Source: JAEUHQ01 sp964538915 (GTDB lineage: Bacteria > Planctomycetota > UBA1135 > UBA2386). Taken from it: a stretch of DNA of 64,000 nt. Positions 61,477-64,000 of this stretch are shown here, in pieces. How positions within the stretch are numbered: position 1 is the first letter of the stretch; every line of letters begins with the position of its first letter. Below the pieces are notes generated by a model. The model was not told where the DNA came from, did no database searches, and was given only the letters and a program-made list of their open reading frames with translations. Made by a program: the position numbers and the translations under genes. The stretch spans positions 1-64,000 of the forward strand of contig CAZIFB010000007.1 in assembly GCA_964538915.1 (NCBI GenBank), in the 5' to 3' direction.

Positions 61477-62283
61477 ATGCCCGGAGCCCCTTCGCCCATC
61501 GCGCTCGGCATCGCGGCGACGGCGCTCGTCGTCGCCTTCGTGCTGCTCCATCGCCGACAGGCGCGCACCCGGAACGCGACCTCCGTCGACGCGGCGTGGG
61601 CCATCGCGATCGGACTCGGCGGCGCCTGGTTCGCGCTCGTCGCGGACGGAGCCCCGGCGCAGCGTGTCCTCGCGAGCGCACTCGCCGTGGCGTGGAGCGC
61701 ACGACTGTCGGTCCACCTGCTGCGCGATCGGGTGCTCGGGAACGACGCCGAGGACGGGCGCTACGCGGCGATGCGGGCGCACTGGGGCACTGCGGCGAAC
61801 GCCCGGTTCTTCTGGTTCTACCTCGCGCAGGCGGGCGCCGCGCTGGTGTTCGCGCTGCCGTTCGCGTGGATCGCCGCGACACCGCATGCCGTGGTGCCGG
61901 CGCAATGGTCCGGCGCGGCGCTGGCGGTCGCCGCGACCTGCGCGGAGACGGCGGCGGACCGCCAGCTCGCGGCCCACCGCGCCGATCCGTCGCAGCGAGG
62001 CCGAGCGTGCCGCCGCGGCCTCTGGCGATGGAGCCGCCACCCCAACTACTTCTTCGAGTGGCTCACGTGGTGCGGCATCGCGCTGGTCGCACAACCGTTC
62101 GCCGGATGGTGGGCGGCGCTGCATCCGGTCGTGATGTTCGTGCTGGTGCGCTTCGTCAGCGGCGTGCCGTTCGCCGAACGGCAGGCGCTGAAGAGCCGCG
62201 GCGACGACTACCGCCGCTACCAGCGGGAGACGAACGCCTTCGTCCCGTGGCTGCAGCGGCGCCCGGTGGACGCCGGCCGATGA
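61477..62283 (+). CDS. DUF1295 (steroid 5-alpha-reductase-like) membrane protein
   Basis: A 268-residue polytopic protein of the DUF1295 family with the C-terminal signature RGLWRWSRHPNYFFEWLTW, G(x)...SRHPNY, which binds NADPH in reductases and isoprenylcysteine methyltransferase relatives. It probably reduces or saturates a lipid-type substrate. The stop overlaps the next start as ATGA. ATG at 61477 chosen because the preceding 25 codons are not hydrophobic or conserved. Confidence 0.88.
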   Translation: MPGAPSPIALGIAATALVVAFVLLHRRQARTRNATSVDAAWAIAIGLGGAWFALVADGAPAQRVLASALAVAWSARLSVHLLRDRVLGNDAEDGRYAAMRAHWGTAANARFFWFYLAQAGAALVFALPFAWIAATPHAVVPAQWSGAALAVAATCAETAADRQLAAHRADPSQRGRACRRGLWRWSRHPNYFFEWLTWCGIALVAQPFAGWWAALHPVVMFVLVRFVSGVPFAERQALKSRGDDYRRYQRETNAFVPWLQRRPVDAGR

Positions 62284-63317
62284 GCGCCCGCACGGAGCGC
62301 TGGCTGGAGCGCGGCCTCCTCCCGGACTGGCTGATCCGGCACGGCATCCGGCGCCTCCTTCGCGCACGACTCGTTCGCGAATGCGCCGACGACCCGGAGC
62401 GCGCCGCCGAACGGCTGGACCGCTGGATCGCCGAGTGCGACCGCTCGCCGATCGCGATCGCGACCGACGCCGCGAACGCGCAGCACTACGAGGTGCCCGC
62501 CGCGTTCTACGCGAGGGTGCTGGGCGTCCACAGGAAGTACAGCAGCGGGCTGTGGACCGCGGACACACCGGACCTCGACGCCGCGGAGGCGGCGATGCTG
62601 AGCCTCTCGTGCGAACGCGCGGGCATCGCCGACGGGATGCGCGTGCTCGACCTCGGCTGCGGCTGGGGCGCCATGTCGTTGTGGATCGCGCAGCGCTTCC
62701 CGAACTGCGAAGTCGTCGGCGTCGGCAATTCGGCGAGCCAGCGCGCAGACATCCTCTCGCGCGCCCGCGGGCGCGGTCTCACGAACGTCGCGATCGTGAC
62801 CGCCGACGCCAACACGTTCGAACCACCCGGCCGTTTCGACCGCATCGTGTCGATCGAGATGATGGAGCACACGCGCAACTGGCGGACACTGCTCGAACGC
62901 GCCGCGTCGTGGCTCGAACCCGCGGGCCGCATGTTCGTGCACGTGTTCACGCACCGTTCGGTCGGTTACCCGTTCACGGCGGACGGCGACGGCGACTGGA
63001 TGGCGCGCTGGTTCTTCACCGGCGGCCAGATGCCGGCGGACGCGCAGATGCTGCGCTTCCAGGACCATCTGCGCGTCGAAGCGCACTGGCGCGTCTCCGG
63101 CGAGCACTACCGGCGCACGGCCGAGGCATGGCTCGCGAACTTCGACCGGCATCGCTCGGAACTCGACCCCGTCCTCAGCGCCGCGTACGGCGAACGGGCC
63201 GCGGCGATGGGCAACCTCTGGCGCGTCTTCTTCCTCGCGTGCGCCGAACTCTGGGGCTTCGCCGGCGGACGCGAGTGGTTCGTGTCGCACTACCGGCTCG
63301 CGCGCCGCGGCGGATGA
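62280..63317 (+). CDS. Cyclopropane-fatty-acid synthase-like methyltransferase (copy 2)
   Basis: A 345-residue enzyme without the long N-terminal CFA domain of copy 1: NAQHYEVPAAFYARVLG (active-site signature), SAM loop VLDLGCGWGAMSLW, NSASQR, IEMMEHTRNW. It belongs to the short CFA/mycolic-acid-methyltransferase type often annotated as SAM-dependent methyltransferase near DUF1295. It overlaps the DUF1295 gene by 4 bp. Confidence 0.9.
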   Translation: MSARTERWLERGLLPDWLIRHGIRRLLRARLVRECADDPERAAERLDRWIAECDRSPIAIATDAANAQHYEVPAAFYARVLGVHRKYSSGLWTADTPDLDAAEAAMLSLSCERAGIADGMRVLDLGCGWGAMSLWIAQRFPNCEVVGVGNSASQRADILSRARGRGLTNVAIVTADANTFEPPGRFDRIVSIEMMEHTRNWRTLLERAASWLEPAGRMFVHVFTHRSVGYPFTADGDGDWMARWFFTGGQMPADAQMLRFQDHLRVEAHWRVSGEHYRRTAEAWLANFDRHRSELDPVLSAAYGERAAAMGNLWRVFFLACAELWGFAGGREWFVSHYRLARRGG

Positions 63318-63339
63318 AGCGTCCGGACGCGAAGCCCGA

Positions 63340-64000
63340 TCAGCCGCGGAGGAGCCGGCGAGCAGCGGCAACCGCACCCGCGGCATCGGTGGCCCCGGCG
63401 TCCGCGCCGACGACCGACCACAGGTCGTCCACGATCCTGAACGGCTCTCCACCCACCAGGATCGGCACGCGCCGCGAAGGACCGCTCGAACGGATGCGTG
63501 CAATCGTTCTCACGAGCGATGCGAGCTGCAGCGTCAGCGTCGCCGAGATCGCGATCAGGTCGAACGCACGATCCTGCAGGAGCCACTCGACGTCGCCGGC
63601 GGGCATGTTGCCGCCGAGGTTGTGCACGGCGAAACCGGCGAGCTGCAGCCGTTGTGCGACGAGCCGGACCCCGAAGTCGTGCAGGTTGCCGCCGACGCCC
63701 ATCGTCAGCACACGCCGCGCGTCGGCGGGCGGCCGCGGCAGACGGTCCTGCAACAGCCACAACGTGCGGTCGACGATCGACGAGCCGTAGTGCTCGTCGG
63801 CGATCGGGATCTCCGCCATCAGCCACATTCGCCCGGCTTCGCGCTGCGCCGGCACGATCACGTCGTCGTGGATCGCCTCGATCGGTACACCCCGATCGAG
63901 TGCGCCGCGAACGAGCCCTACCGCGTCGTCGCCGCGACCTTCGAGGATCGCGAGCAGGAAGTGCCCCGCGAGGTCGCCGTGCGGCGCCGAACGCGACAGG
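63340..64000 (-). CDS. Cobalamin-binding sensor-like protein, 5' end outside window
   Basis: A reading frame open to the window edge; at least 219 residues are visible. The visible start is a helical B12-binding cap (LLAILEGRGDDAVGLVRGAL, RMWLMAEI, ADEHY) and then a Rossmann domain with NLHDFG in place of the DxHxxG cobalamin ligand motif, keeping the His that coordinates cobalt but with Asn for Asp, and VGGEPF near the end. MerR-type regulators of the CarH/LitR group have this C-terminal half; the N-terminal part is outside the window. The adjacent lipid-modification operons fit a light- or stress-responsive regulator. An N-terminal HTH is not seen, so a stand-alone B12 protein remains possible. 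Confidence 0.72.
   Translation of the reverse strand, partial: LSRSAPHGDLAGHFLLAILEGRGDDAVGLVRGALDRGVPIEAIHDDVIVPAQREAGRMWLMAEIPIADEHYGSSIVDRTLWLLQDRLPRPPADARRVLTMGVGGNLHDFGVRLVAQRLQLAGFAVHNLGGNMPAGDVEWLLQDRAFDLIAISATLTLQLASLVRTIARIRSSGPSRRVPILVGGEPFRIVDDLWSVVGADAGATDAAGAVAAARRLLRG

Overview
The window is one continuous stretch of very GC-rich bacterial chromosome, densely packed on both strands, with no rRNA, tRNA, CRISPR array, transposase or integrase that I can recognise. Gene content suggests an uncultured or little-studied member of the Planctomycetota: a secreted FG-GAP repeat protein with a short C-terminal domain common in that phylum, membrane-anchored alpha/alpha-toroid proteins with TonB-like N-termini, a remnant of a PknB-type kinase, and two giant DUF3857/transglutaminase proteins. 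This assignment is an inference, since no phylogenetic marker was searched.

Layout. Positions 1-7.5 kb hold the end of a 2-oxoacid dehydrogenase operon (E2 C-terminus, complete E1 alpha) and an 882-bp exact direct repeat. The repeat copies bracket a segment carrying a CheB-CheR-PAS-histidine kinase-receiver hybrid. The left repeat leaves E1 alpha intact and a small membrane-protein gene broken; the right repeat has E1 alpha truncated and the small gene intact. From 7.7 to 18.6 kb come a Fic protein with a palindromic upstream site, a kinase remnant, a methyltransferase, a serine hydrolase and two coupled DUF3857/transglutaminase proteins. From 18.6 to 22.9 kb is a probable copper/heavy-metal cluster: Cys-rich protein, triple YHS/TRASH-like protein, small lipoprotein, TolC-like protein and multicopper oxidase. 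From 22.9 to 35.2 kb is a glycan locus with several glycosyltransferases, two methyltransferases and a GT-C-like membrane protein, with genes on both strands and unusual convergent overlaps.

From 35.3 to 43.7 kb are lpdA, a 260-bp non-coding element with inverted terminal repeats, an ATP-grasp enzyme, a PQQ-type sugar dehydrogenase, a lone ABC ATPase, a DEAD-box RNA helicase, a ~200-nt segment that folds like a structured RNA, and a frameshifted FG-GAP protein. From 43.9 to 49.2 kb are an H-NOX/hybrid-kinase pair (nitric-oxide or oxygen sensing), a DprE1/DprE2-like oxidoreductase-reductase pair, and a SurA-like chaperone. From 49.4 to 52.8 kb are tandem paralogous toroid proteins. From 53 to 57.2 kb are a flagellin, rpsT, a TPR protein, def and ribF.

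The window ends (57.2-64 kb) in a lipid-modification cluster: two cyclopropane-fatty-acid-synthase-like enzymes, DUF1365, an FAD amine oxidase, a desaturase and a DUF1295 protein in two divergent, tightly overlapping operons, followed by a cobalamin-binding sensor-like protein that runs off the edge. The combination resembles light- or oxidative-stress-controlled membrane lipid remodelling with a B12-based regulator.
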